In this document: positions 25,470 through 33,810 of the stretch, piece by piece
Layout of the letters: every line of letters starts with the position of its first letter
How positions within the stretch are numbered: position 1 is the stretch's first letter
DNA from: Cyanobacteria bacterium SZAS-4
GTDB taxonomy: Bacteria; Cyanobacteriota; Vampirovibrionia; Obscuribacterales; Obscuribacteraceae
DNA length: 64,000 nucleotides
Assembly: GCA_018266255.1 (NCBI GenBank)
Contig: JAFEAT010000024.1
Span: 56,291-120,290 of the forward strand
Reading direction: 5' to 3'
Made by a program: the position numbers and the translations under genes
The notes under the pieces: model-generated
Databases searched by the model: none
What the model was told of the DNA's origin: nothing
The model's input: only the letters and a program-made list of their open reading frames with translations

Positions 25470-26066
25470 ATGGTCGACTATAAGCGGCCCATTGTAAGAT
25501 GGCAAGGAGCACTGCTGTCCGTCGAGGTCGTTTTGAGACATCTGGCGCATCGATCATCGTCTGGCAACACAATGGCCGAGTTTGCACCGACGTTGTTGTT
25601 GCTATTTTGCATATTTACTTTTCCGCTCATTGCTTTTGGTACCCTCGGCGTTCGCTACTGCTTCCTGCTCAACGCTGCTCGCCTTGCTGCTCAATCGGCA
25701 TCTCAGTGTAAATCGTTTTTGCAGAATACTTCGACCAGTGACCTATCGGCGGTCAATCTTGCCACACAAGTTGCAACTCAGTCTGTGAAGGGATTCAACG
25801 GTATCACGTTGTCTTCGATAACTACCCAAATCGCCATTTGTCCGCTTGCTGGCGGAGCCGTGACCAGGCAAACAACGCCGTTGTCGAAGGCAGCAGACAC
25901 CAACACCTACAGCTACAACATCGAAGTCTTGGTCAACGGTTCGATAAACCCACTTGTGACGATGCCGAAATCGATCCTGGGCACTGTTCCCGGATTAACT
26001 GCTCCAGTCGTGACTAGTGCAAGATCGTCTGTCTATGCCGAATTTCCACAGGGTCTAAATCAATGA
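25470..26066 (+). CDS. TadE-like pseudopilin protein (Tad locus 2, first copy)
   Basis: About 198 residues from ATG 25470; the start is uncertain because no well-spaced ribosome site is visible and a TTG further upstream (25362) keeps the frame open. The hydrophobic segment begins TMAEFAPTLLLLFCIFTFPL, with the Glu five residues after processing-like position typical of TadE prepilins. The C-terminal part has TTQIAICPLAGG and TTPLSKAADTNTY, matching the first TadE-like protein of locus 1. It would be a minor pilin in the inner membrane. It overlaps the next gene by 4 bases (ATGA). Confidence 0.8.
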   Translation: MVDYKRPIVRWQGALLSVEVVLRHLAHRSSSGNTMAEFAPTLLLLFCIFTFPLIAFGTLGVRYCFLLNAARLAAQSASQCKSFLQNTSTSDLSAVNLATQVATQSVKGFNGITLSSITTQIAICPLAGGAVTRQTTPLSKAADTNTYSYNIEVLVNGSINPLVTMPKSILGTVPGLTAPVVTSARSSVYAEFPQGLNQ

Positions 26067-26548
26067 CGCGTAAATCAGCCAGGTTGGCAATCAGAAATCG
26101 CCGTGGTGGTTCTGCGGTGGAATTGGCTCTTGGAGCCATTTTGATGATCACTCTGTCGGCTCTTGCGATGAACATGATCCTTCTCAATTTTGCCATGTGT
26201 TTGAACGACGCAGTTTGTCGTGACGCCGCTCGTGCAGCCGCGCAAACGAACAACAAGACTGCTGCGATACAGGCTGCACAGACGCAATTGAGACTGCATG
26301 CGACAGATGGAGTATTCGTTTCGCAACCTGTTCTCACTTCCACCGCAGACCCAGACTTTGTCTATCAGGACTACGGTGGAACTCCACCAGCTGAGCAGTC
26401 TTCATACGTTACCGTTACAACGAGCGTCACTGTGAAAGTGCCCGCGCCGATTGTCTTTTTCGGAGCCAAGTTCTACGCAAAAAATGGCACGTTGATCATG
26501 CAGCGTCGATACACATTCCCGATCATCAAGGAACAGTTCTATGGTTAG
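26063..26548 (+). CDS. TadE-like pseudopilin protein (Tad locus 2, second copy)
   Basis: A 161-residue protein: basic N-terminus (RKSARLAIRNRRGGS), hydrophobic segment with early Glu (AVELALGAILMITLSALAMN), then VCRDAARAAAQ and a beta-rich C-terminal part ending RRYTFPI. It matches the TadE-like protein at 1294-1779 along its length. It starts in a 4-base ATGA overlap with the previous gene and overlaps the TadG-like gene by 8 bases, the same overlap length as at the TadG/TadE junction of locus 1, where the order is reversed. Confidence 0.85.
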   Translation: MTRKSARLAIRNRRGGSAVELALGAILMITLSALAMNMILLNFAMCLNDAVCRDAARAAAQTNNKTAAIQAAQTQLRLHATDGVFVSQPVLTSTADPDFVYQDYGGTPPAEQSSYVTVTTSVTVKVPAPIVFFGAKFYAKNGTLIMQRRYTFPIIKEQFYG

Positions 26549-28322
26549 TAATAACGCGCTGCTGGCTCAACCTAGACGTCGACAGAAGGGACAAGCGATC
26601 GCTGTTCTGATTGTTTTTATCGCCGCATTTATAGTCGCGCCGCTCTGTTTTGTTTGCTATGAAATGTGTCTGTATAACCTGGCAAAACAACAGATGAAAG
26701 CGTGCGTAGACAGCGCTGCCCTGGCCGCTGGAGCGACAGTTGCCACTTCCGACAATTTGGATACGTCTGCAACTCAAGTTGGCGCAAAGAATACAGCAAT
26801 GAATATGTTTCGCAAGAATACCATTCTGGCCTATTCGCTCTCAGATGCTACTGAATCCAGCACCCTGCCAATGAATCCGCCTGCCAACAAAGCACAACTG
26901 TACTTTCAATACTTGGATCCAATCAGCAGGCAGGCTGTGCCTCTGGGCAGTACAAACGGAAAAATCATTCAAGTTACGGGAGCATTCGGCTTCGTTCCTT
27001 TCTTTTCGAAATTCCTCAAATTGCTTGGTCCGTATCCGGTCGTCGAAAGATCGAACGGTGGATTGCCGCAACTAGATGTGGTGCTCTGTTTTGACATTTC
27101 TGCGTCGATGGATGACTTCACTAACGTCAGTGTTGTAAATCGCTACAACATAAACAAAGCGTCTTCCCAGAAGAAACAAGCTAACGGCTACACCGTTCTG
27201 TTGAAGGGACCACTCTACACTGCCTTCAAGTGCACAAGCCCGACCGGAACAGCATTGAACGCCACTTTTCCACAAGAACTAGATGCTGGTGGTGGTGCCG
27301 CTAGTTTCAGTGCGGCCGGACGTGGTGTGAATAACGGTGTTCTCGCACCGAGCGCGGCTGCGACGAGTTTCACCGATGTGGTTGTGAACATCGATGGCAC
27401 AAGCGATTTCTCTAAAGGAATAACTGTGAATGGCTGCGTCTTTCCAGCAGGAAACGTTGGATTGTTAGTCGAAGCGGCGCGGGGGAATTTCGAGTCAGTA
27501 GCGATAGCCACCGCTGCAGGCGTCGATTACAGTACCTGGGGAGTGACTCCAAAAGCGGGATATTACGCCGCATATCAGAGTAGCGCTCAATCTCAAAGAC
27601 ATCCGATTTCAGACGCGATTATCGCCGCCATCAACTTCTACACGATCATGAACAACGATTGCGACGCTCATTTCAGCCTGGTCAGCTTTGGTTCGGATCC
27701 AGGCACTACGCCTAAACAGTTCTGCGATCCAGACTATGCCACTCTCGGCAACATCACAGATAATCCATCCACATTTGTCAGCAACGGCTATCCGAACGAC
27801 CCGATGGTGCCGCTGCCGCCGAACCCCGGTGTTCCGCTCGTGCCGACTGCTGGTCCAGCTTACAGCAACTACGCGCAGGTGACGACTTCTGTTCAGTCGC
27901 TCATCGCATATGGTGGCACGAACATCGCCGGTGCTTTGCAGTATTCGATCAACCAGTTGAAGGACGCAAGTAAGGGCGGTCTTGGATTGGCTCGACCTGG
28001 AGCAAAGAAAGCGATCGTTCTTTTCACCGATGGATTGCCGACTGTCTCGAGTCTCGGCGGTGATCCCACCGCTGATGCGAGAGCTCAAGCTGTTGCTGCA
28101 AACACCGCAGGTATTCCGATTTACTGCATCGGATTGTGTCTCGTGCCGTCGTTGCAGGCGGCTCAAACTGCGGTGCTGAATGACACCAACACCAATGCTT
28201 CAAGTGGCGGAATCGCTGCCATATCTGGTAACAACGCGCAGTTCTATCAAGCCACCAATACTGATGAACTCAACCAGGTATTCGAAAATGTCGCTCGCTC
28301 TCTCGTAAATCTCATAAGGTGA
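26541..28322 (+). CDS. TadG-like protein with von Willebrand A domain (Tad locus 2)
   Basis: A 593-residue paralogue of the protein at 1772-3577. Membrane anchor at about residues 19-40, then NLAKQQMKACVDSAALAAGA (TadG N-terminal signature). The vWA metal motif is D185-I-S187-A-S189 in VLCFDISASMDD, and VLFTDGLPT follows later. Near the C-terminus GGIAAISGNNAQF corresponds to GGIAAIAGHGGTF of locus 1, and both end with a (N/R)LV(N/R)LI motif. It should sit in the periplasm, tethered to the inner membrane. Pro/Gly-rich inserts (PLPPNPGVPLVPTAGP) differ between the two loci. Confidence 0.88.
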   Translation: MVSNNALLAQPRRRQKGQAIAVLIVFIAAFIVAPLCFVCYEMCLYNLAKQQMKACVDSAALAAGATVATSDNLDTSATQVGAKNTAMNMFRKNTILAYSLSDATESSTLPMNPPANKAQLYFQYLDPISRQAVPLGSTNGKIIQVTGAFGFVPFFSKFLKLLGPYPVVERSNGGLPQLDVVLCFDISASMDDFTNVSVVNRYNINKASSQKKQANGYTVLLKGPLYTAFKCTSPTGTALNATFPQELDAGGGAASFSAAGRGVNNGVLAPSAAATSFTDVVVNIDGTSDFSKGITVNGCVFPAGNVGLLVEAARGNFESVAIATAAGVDYSTWGVTPKAGYYAAYQSSAQSQRHPISDAIIAAINFYTIMNNDCDAHFSLVSFGSDPGTTPKQFCDPDYATLGNITDNPSTFVSNGYPNDPMVPLPPNPGVPLVPTAGPAYSNYAQVTTSVQSLIAYGGTNIAGALQYSINQLKDASKGGLGLARPGAKKAIVLFTDGLPTVSSLGGDPTADARAQAVAANTAGIPIYCIGLCLVPSLQAAQTAVLNDTNTNASSGGIAAISGNNAQFYQATNTDELNQVFENVARSLVNLIR

Positions 28323-29056
28323 TGAAAAAGTTTGTTGCCATTGCTGTGGAAGTCATAAGCGCATTTGCGGTTGTGTTGTCATGTGCTGTTGGCTCTGCCA
28401 GTGCCGCTCTTTCGGTGGAGAACGCCAGCACCTCTGCCGTTCTGACTCGCCGTGGTTATGTATTAGTGCAGAGTGGCTCGTTCAAACCAGCAGTCGCTGT
28501 TTTAAACAATGCGTTGCAATTGAACGCCAATGATGTGAACGCTCGCAGATACCTTGCCTACGCTCTGATGCAGCTCGGTGACTACTTCAACGCTGAAGAG
28601 CAATTGAAGGCGATTGCCAAAATCGGAGCGTTGACAGCGGCAGACTATTATTTGTCTGGCAGCATCAATGTGCGCATGGGCAACAACGACAGAGCTTTGC
28701 AAGAATATCGTTCCGCCCTAAAGTTAGAGCCAAACATGCCTGCGGCCAAAGTCGGAATTATCGAGCTATTCGTCTTAGCAAGCGACTTTCAGGGTGCCAC
28801 GTTTTTGTGCGCCGATTGTTTGAAGAAGTCAAAGGATCGTGCGCAGTACGATTATTTCCAAAAGATTGCAGAATACATCCACTCACATCAGGTTGCCGTC
28901 GAGACGCAGCTACAATACGTTAAACCAGAAGGGCAGGTGATCGTCAGCCCAACGGCGACAACACCTGCACCTCGCGATCTAATTCCACAAACAATCCAAT
29001 CACCGCTACTAGCGCCACCAAAGATCGCACCAATAGCAACAAGAGCAAAGGCGTAG
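28322..29056 (+). CDS. TadD-like exported TPR protein (Tad locus 2)
   Basis: About 244 residues. The ATG at 28322 shares a TGATG with the TadG stop; GTG 28319 is the in-frame alternative. Signal peptide (VAIAVEVISAFAVVLSCAVG … SASA), then TPR units: YVLVQSGSFKPAVAVLNNAL, YLAYALMQLGDYFNAEEQL, YYLSGSINVRMGNNDRALQE and a fourth around FVLASDFQGATFLC. The end is Pro-rich. It is equivalent to the TPR protein of locus 1 and to TadD of classical Tad systems, which helps assemble the outer-membrane channel. Confidence 0.8.
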   Translation: MKKFVAIAVEVISAFAVVLSCAVGSASAALSVENASTSAVLTRRGYVLVQSGSFKPAVAVLNNALQLNANDVNARRYLAYALMQLGDYFNAEEQLKAIAKIGALTAADYYLSGSINVRMGNNDRALQEYRSALKLEPNMPAAKVGIIELFVLASDFQGATFLCADCLKKSKDRAQYDYFQKIAEYIHSHQVAVETQLQYVKPEGQVIVSPTATTPAPRDLIPQTIQSPLLAPPKIAPIATRAKA

Positions 29057-29105
29057 CACCCAATATGGTGCATCGACATGGAGCGCGGCTTCAGCCGGCG
29101 CTAAC

Positions 29106-29525
29106 CTACTTCATAACAATCTTGGAATCCCACTTCTCATGCTCAATCTTCCACTGACCTTTCTCAAGCGTCAATTCAATTTCGCCCACAGTAGTTTCAG
29201 TGGTATTTGCATTAGCGTTCTCAGGCTTGGCAGTAGCTTTTAAGATTGCGCTAGTGCCCTTTACCTGCTCACTTGTGATCGTAATGTTTTTAGGCAACGT
29301 AGCTTTGAACAAAGGGAAAATAAAATCCATTTCTTCTTTCGACATCGGTTTGTCATGCGCGATTGAAGTTGTAGAGCGCAGTGGCAGCAGATCTGCGTAA
29401 CTCGTAGCAGCCAATTCTTTTTTGTGCAGTTCTAAATAAGATTCAGTTGGCGAGCTTTGCGCATTTGCTGCAAGAGATGACACCTGAAAAATAATACTCA
29501 GAGATACCAAAGTTAAGCGGTTCAT
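29106..29525 (-). CDS. Small exported protein of unknown function
   Basis: A 139-residue protein with a signal peptide (MNRLTLVSLSIIFQVSSLAA-NAQ). The rest alternates helices and strands (SYLELHKKELAATSYADLLP, SKEEMDFIFPLFKATLPKN, VGEIELTLEKGQWKIEHEKW), a pattern like small SnoaL/DUF4878-type periplasmic proteins, but no family is certain. ATG 29525 follows GGAGG at 5 bases. It converges with Tad locus 2; a GC-rich imperfect hairpin at 29082-29102 separates them. Confidence 0.7.
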   Translation of the reverse strand: MNRLTLVSLSIIFQVSSLAANAQSSPTESYLELHKKELAATSYADLLPLRSTTSIAHDKPMSKEEMDFIFPLFKATLPKNITITSEQVKGTSAILKATAKPENANANTTETTVGEIELTLEKGQWKIEHEKWDSKIVMK

Positions 29526-29614
29526 ACGTCCCTCCGGACAATTCGTCGTACATATTGAACTACTTGCCTCTGGGAAAAATTAGCTGGGCGCTTTCAACCC
29601 GCTCAAAAACCTTG

Positions 29615-32068
29615 CTAGGCTTCCTCTTTCGGTCCTGCTTGTTGCATCCAAATGAAAAATCCAGCAATGGACAATAGTAAGAGCGCAATCAATCCATATT
29701 TGAAGGCAATAGCGGGCTGGCTGGGCACTTCGCCGTCAGAAAAACAGATGTCGCTGGTCTGAAACTTGGATGTGTCTTCGCTGGTGCCTAAATTTTTTGG
29801 TCCGGTTGGTTTCAATTCGATAAGTAGAACTTTCTGATCTGCGCCAGTTCGCAGTAGTTCACCTTTTCTGTCGAAACCATGAATGTACATGCTCTGCGTC
29901 GTCAATATCTCTGGTACCCCAGGCGCGCTGGGCAGGCCTGGTATTTTATTCGGGTCTCCCAATTGTACGCAAAACACGCTCACTGCACCTGGCTTAGCCG
30001 CCGGTTCATTGTTGAACATTTGTCCATTTTCAAGATCGAGATCGAGTCTCGTCTCGGCATCTTTCGGTCGTTCCTTACCAACAATCATCGAGCAGGTGTT
30101 GACTGCTTCGTAGCGTTGCGTGACGGGATTGACGTACCTGTCAGGCTGAACGGCTTCAGGGTTGGGATAAGTGCCAGAAGCTGCGAAGAAACCCAAAGCA
30201 TTGGTCTTGATCGTGTTCATTACTTCGCGTACTTTCGTTTCTGGTGCGTTGGCTGCATAGAAGATTTGTCCATCGCTAGTGGTCAGTCCCTGTGGGGATG
30301 GTTTCAACCAGACGCAGTTTTTCAGTGTGCCTTGCAGCAAGCGCAGCTCGTCGTTAGTTGTGCCTTGCCAAAAATAGATTTTTGGTTCTCTTTTGAGTTT
30401 TTTACCGCGTATTTCTATTTCATTTGGTTTGAACAGTAGAGTGATTGCACCATCTGCGGTGCCAAAGGATTTGCCGAGGAAAGGTGCCATATATTTTGGC
30501 GCGCTTGCCAGCTTTTCCGGTTTTGAATTTGAGTTGGAGACTATTGCAAACCAGACCCCTGCCACAACGACACCAAGCGGCAAAATGATTTGGAGCACTT
30601 TTCGCAAAATGCCAGTCGATGGAACGTATTTCTCGATAAAATCCATGAGGCTGAATTTGGCTGCTTTCGCCTCTTTCTCTTCCTCTTGTCCGAAATACGA
30701 ACGCTCCGAGTGACGCATCGCCACACCGCTTGAACCTTTCAATGTCAAACCAGAATTCGTGCGTTCCTTTTTCGTCTCGTCTAAATCGGCTTCGGCACTA
30801 ACTTCATCGTCTCCTGGTCCATTCAGACTTTCGATGTTAAAAAGCAACCTTGCAGATTCGGCTAACAGTCGTTCCATTTCTTTATCGATAGCGTCAGCAG
30901 ATGATGTGCCGTATTTCTGATAAAGATCGAATGCAGTGTGATCGTCACTCAGGTCGGTTGTCTCTGGTGCTCCTCTCAGTGTCACGCCATCGAAGTTTTC
31001 GACAGTCGCTCCGGGTGACATTAATGGCGATGGTTTGCTCTGTTCGGCAATTTCCAAATTTTTGAGTAGTGCTTCAGCTTCAGCTAAAAGGTTTTGATCT
31101 ACTTCGTCGATCTCGGCAACATTCGCAGCTGTTGCTCCTTCCAGAAATTCGTCATTCTGGATGTCATCATGAACACCACCGTGTAGAGCAGTCTGTGAGC
31201 CATCTTCTGCCGCCATCTCGCGCCGTTCAGTTGCGGAGTAGTCTTCGACGAGCGCGCTTTTCAGTCGAGATTTATTTACTTTGTCTTCTTTTTGACCGGA
31301 GAAAACAGAGAGGAATTTTCTTGCCGCGACTTTTTTGTCGAGCGATTTATCTGGCTTTGATTGGGGCAGTTTTAGAATTTTTGACTCTTTTGCGCCACCG
31401 CTTGCATCGCTGCCGGGGTCTTGTTCGGGCTGTTTATCAAACTGTCTCTTCTGCCCGAGTTTCGACTTCATGCTGGCGAAATCTTCTTCGCCCTTTCGCT
31501 CCTGGCGGGTCTCTGTTTCTTTCGTCGGCTCAACGGGGGCTGACTCTGGCTCTTTTGCAACTGGCGTCGGAGCAGTTCCCAATTCACTTTCCAAAATTGA
31601 CAGCACAAGCGGATTTGACTTCTGAACACGTAGCCATTGTGCGTAACATTCAAAAACCGTTCTTCTCAAAAAGTGCTTAACAGGAAGAGATTTTTTCGCT
31701 AGTTCGTAAGCTTGTTCATATCTCGTTTGAGCACTCGTTTGTTCATCAAGTTTTTCGTAATTTCGAGCAGCTTTCACTAGCGTGAAGATTCGGTCTTTAC
31801 CTTCGGTGCTGTTATTCTTTTCCTGTAGAGCTAGCAGTCGTTCGTAAGCGAGCTTTGCCTTTTCATAGGCACCGGCAGCGTACCGACTCTCTGCGATTTT
31901 AAGTACCAGTGAACCTATGTCGGTATTTTCAAAATCTTCAAGCTTTTCCAGTTCAGACAACAGCTTCGAATAGAGCTCATCGGCTGAGTCGAAATGACCC
32001 TCACGAAACTGACCGTCTGCTTGAGAAAGTTGGTCGTTAAATGCGGCTGGAAACGTGAGTTGAGACAT
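29615..32068 (-). CDS. Large TPR protein with two membrane segments
   Basis: About 817 residues from ATG 32068; TTG 32092 is an alternative. The N-terminal 170 residues are TPR-like (FREGHFDSADELYSKLLSEL, ESRYAAGAYEKAKLAYERLL, AARNYEKLDEQTSAQTRYEQ). Then comes a long, charged, probably disordered section (KETETRQERKGEEDFASMKS, EVDQNLLAEAEALLKNLEIA) with no known domain. A first membrane segment lies at about residue 500 (ILPLGVVVAGVWFAIV), then a 290-residue presumably extracytoplasmic part, and a last membrane segment at the C-terminus (YGLIALLLLSIAGFFIW). The layout suggests a bitopic scaffold with TPRs in the cytoplasm and a loop outside. Its TPR region resembles the protein at 22339. Function unknown. 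Confidence 0.75.
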   Translation of the reverse strand: MSQLTFPAAFNDQLSQADGQFREGHFDSADELYSKLLSELEKLEDFENTDIGSLVLKIAESRYAAGAYEKAKLAYERLLALQEKNNSTEGKDRIFTLVKAARNYEKLDEQTSAQTRYEQAYELAKKSLPVKHFLRRTVFECYAQWLRVQKSNPLVLSILESELGTAPTPVAKEPESAPVEPTKETETRQERKGEEDFASMKSKLGQKRQFDKQPEQDPGSDASGGAKESKILKLPQSKPDKSLDKKVAARKFLSVFSGQKEDKVNKSRLKSALVEDYSATERREMAAEDGSQTALHGGVHDDIQNDEFLEGATAANVAEIDEVDQNLLAEAEALLKNLEIAEQSKPSPLMSPGATVENFDGVTLRGAPETTDLSDDHTAFDLYQKYGTSSADAIDKEMERLLAESARLLFNIESLNGPGDDEVSAEADLDETKKERTNSGLTLKGSSGVAMRHSERSYFGQEEEKEAKAAKFSLMDFIEKYVPSTGILRKVLQIILPLGVVVAGVWFAIVSNSNSKPEKLASAPKYMAPFLGKSFGTADGAITLLFKPNEIEIRGKKLKREPKIYFWQGTTNDELRLLQGTLKNCVWLKPSPQGLTTSDGQIFYAANAPETKVREVMNTIKTNALGFFAASGTYPNPEAVQPDRYVNPVTQRYEAVNTCSMIVGKERPKDAETRLDLDLENGQMFNNEPAAKPGAVSVFCVQLGDPNKIPGLPSAPGVPEILTTQSMYIHGFDRKGELLRTGADQKVLLIELKPTGPKNLGTSEDTSKFQTSDICFSDGEVPSQPAIAFKYGLIALLLLSIAGFFIWMQQAGPKEEA

Positions 32069-32137
32069 GTATATGTTGTTCCCAGAATGCAATTTGCGAC
32101 AACGTTAAGTCGCCCGCATATTCACAAAATTTTGGAT

Positions 32138-33187
32138 TTAAACGCGCGCAGATTGACCCGACGTTAATGCCAATTTTTCAATTCTTGCAAGTGCGTTGTC
32201 GATGTCGTCATTTGTGATGCCGTAGTGAGTTACGGCTCGAATTCCCAGTCGTTGTTCGATGCCGACCAGAATTCCATTTTTTTGCAGCTGCTGCTGTAGT
32301 TCACTGCGACTGACACTGGCGACGGCGCTATCGAAGAAAACCATGTTTGTTTTTGTTTGTGCTGCGTCGACTTTGATGTGCGGCATTTTGGCTAAACCTT
32401 GAGCAAGTCTTGTTGCGCTTTCATGATCCTCAGGCAATCGATCGATCATTTTGTCGAGCGCGACATGACATGCGGCTGCTGCGATGCCGATTTGCCGCAT
32501 CGCACCACCCAAGACCTTGCGCATTCTTTTGGCTTCGGAAATAAATTCTCTCGTTCCGCATACCATCGAACCAATTGGTGCAGCGAGTCCTTTCGAAAAG
32601 CAAAATTGAACAGAGTCGAAATTTTCGACAAGCTGCTCTGGTGTCACATTTAGTGCCAGGCAAGCGTTAAACATTCGAGCTCCATCGAGGTGCATTTTAA
32701 GTTGATTTTTTACAGCAACATCCTTGACTTGTTTGATGTACTCAAGTGAGATGGGGTGACCGTTCCATGTGTTTTCAAGGCAGACCAATTTTGTTCTGGC
32801 GCAGTGAATATTGTCAGGATTGATCGCCGACTCTATGGCGGAAATTGCTATCGTTCCGTCTAAATTGTTTGGTACAGTTCTCAAACTGATACCACCCAAA
32901 CTTGACGCACCGTTTTGCTCCCATAAATTGATGTGGCTCGCATCTCCGATGATTGCCTGGTCTCCGCGACCGCAGTGCACCAGTAGTGATATCAGATTGC
33001 CCATCGTTCCGCTGCTGACAAATAGTGATTCTTCTTTGCCGAGTAGTATCGCAACCCGTTTCTGTAATGAATTGACAGTAGGATCTTCGTCATAGACGTC
33101 GTCGCCGAGCTCTGCCTCGAAAATAGCCTCTCTCATCTCTGGCGATGGCAGTGTTACTGTGTCGCTGCGCAGGTCGATTGTTTTCAC
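32138..33187 (-). CDS. ltaE: Low-specificity L-threonine aldolase
   Basis: A 349-residue fold-type I PLP enzyme of full length. The start MKTIDLRSDTVTLPSPEM is the family signature; D168 in HLDGARMFNA and K199 in FCFSKGLAAPIGS bind PLP, and H85 stacks on the cofactor. It splits L-threonine or allo-threonine into glycine and acetaldehyde. The GTG start at 33187 is supported by AGGAG at 7 bases. It is transcribed away from the SRPBCC gene, with about 100 bases between them. Confidence 0.94.
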   Translation of the reverse strand: MKTIDLRSDTVTLPSPEMREAIFEAELGDDVYDEDPTVNSLQKRVAILLGKEESLFVSSGTMGNLISLLVHCGRGDQAIIGDASHINLWEQNGASSLGGISLRTVPNNLDGTIAISAIESAINPDNIHCARTKLVCLENTWNGHPISLEYIKQVKDVAVKNQLKMHLDGARMFNACLALNVTPEQLVENFDSVQFCFSKGLAAPIGSMVCGTREFISEAKRMRKVLGGAMRQIGIAAAACHVALDKMIDRLPEDHESATRLAQGLAKMPHIKVDAAQTKTNMVFFDSAVASVSRSELQQQLQKNGILVGIEQRLGIRAVTHYGITNDDIDNALARIEKLALTSGQSARV

Positions 33188-33287
33188 TTGCGTTCTCCTG
33201 ACATGTTGTGAGTCGCTTCACGTTCAGCGCTTTTCATTGACGGATCGTCGTTCTTCAATGCAAAATATTATCCGAAATCGAGTATTT

Positions 33288-33758
33288 ATGACGAAATTGG
33301 CGGTTCACAAGGTATTAATCAACGCACCGATTGAAACGGTGTGGGAAAAGCTTGTGGATTGGCAGAACTGGACGAAGTGGGACAAGGGCATGAAGTCCAT
33401 CCAGTTCAAGGAACCGCTCGCCCTCCATGCGAAAGGCAAAATCTATCTAGGCAAGGGGCTAGGCGGCACGTTGGTCGTGACCGAGTTCAACCAAGGCGAG
33501 TCCTACAAGAGTGAATTTAAGTTGTTCGGCTCGCGTTACGAATTCGAGCATGACCTGGAGCAAGCCGCCAACTTTACACTCGTGACGTTCCGAGTTAATG
33601 CCGATGGCTATCTCGCTGAGATGTTCCAGCTCTTTCTTATGGCAAAGTTCAGTGAAGCATTGCCGCAATGGATGGACAATTTCAAGCGGCTGATTGAACC
33701 GCAAAGAGTCGATCAAGGTTCGTCAACACCCGAAATTGACCGCGTGACTGAAATTTGA
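33288..33758 (+). CDS. SRPBCC/START-like domain protein
   Basis: About 156 residues from ATG 33288; ATG 33258 is a possible earlier start. The sequence HKVLINAPIETVWEKLVDWQNWTKWDKG is typical of the polyketide cyclase/dehydrase branch of the SRPBCC (START-like) fold, which forms a cavity for a hydrophobic ligand. The C-terminal helix (FSEALPQWMDNFKRLIE) completes the fold. No signal peptide when started at 33288. Ligand and role are unknown. It converges with the long c-di-GMP gene at 33811. Confidence 0.8.
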   Translation: MTKLAVHKVLINAPIETVWEKLVDWQNWTKWDKGMKSIQFKEPLALHAKGKIYLGKGLGGTLVVTEFNQGESYKSEFKLFGSRYEFEHDLEQAANFTLVTFRVNADGYLAEMFQLFLMAKFSEALPQWMDNFKRLIEPQRVDQGSSTPEIDRVTEI

Positions 33759-33810
33759 CCGCGGCGGTATAACCTTTGCTTCTGAGTGAACGGGAGTCAC
33801 CGCTTCTCAG

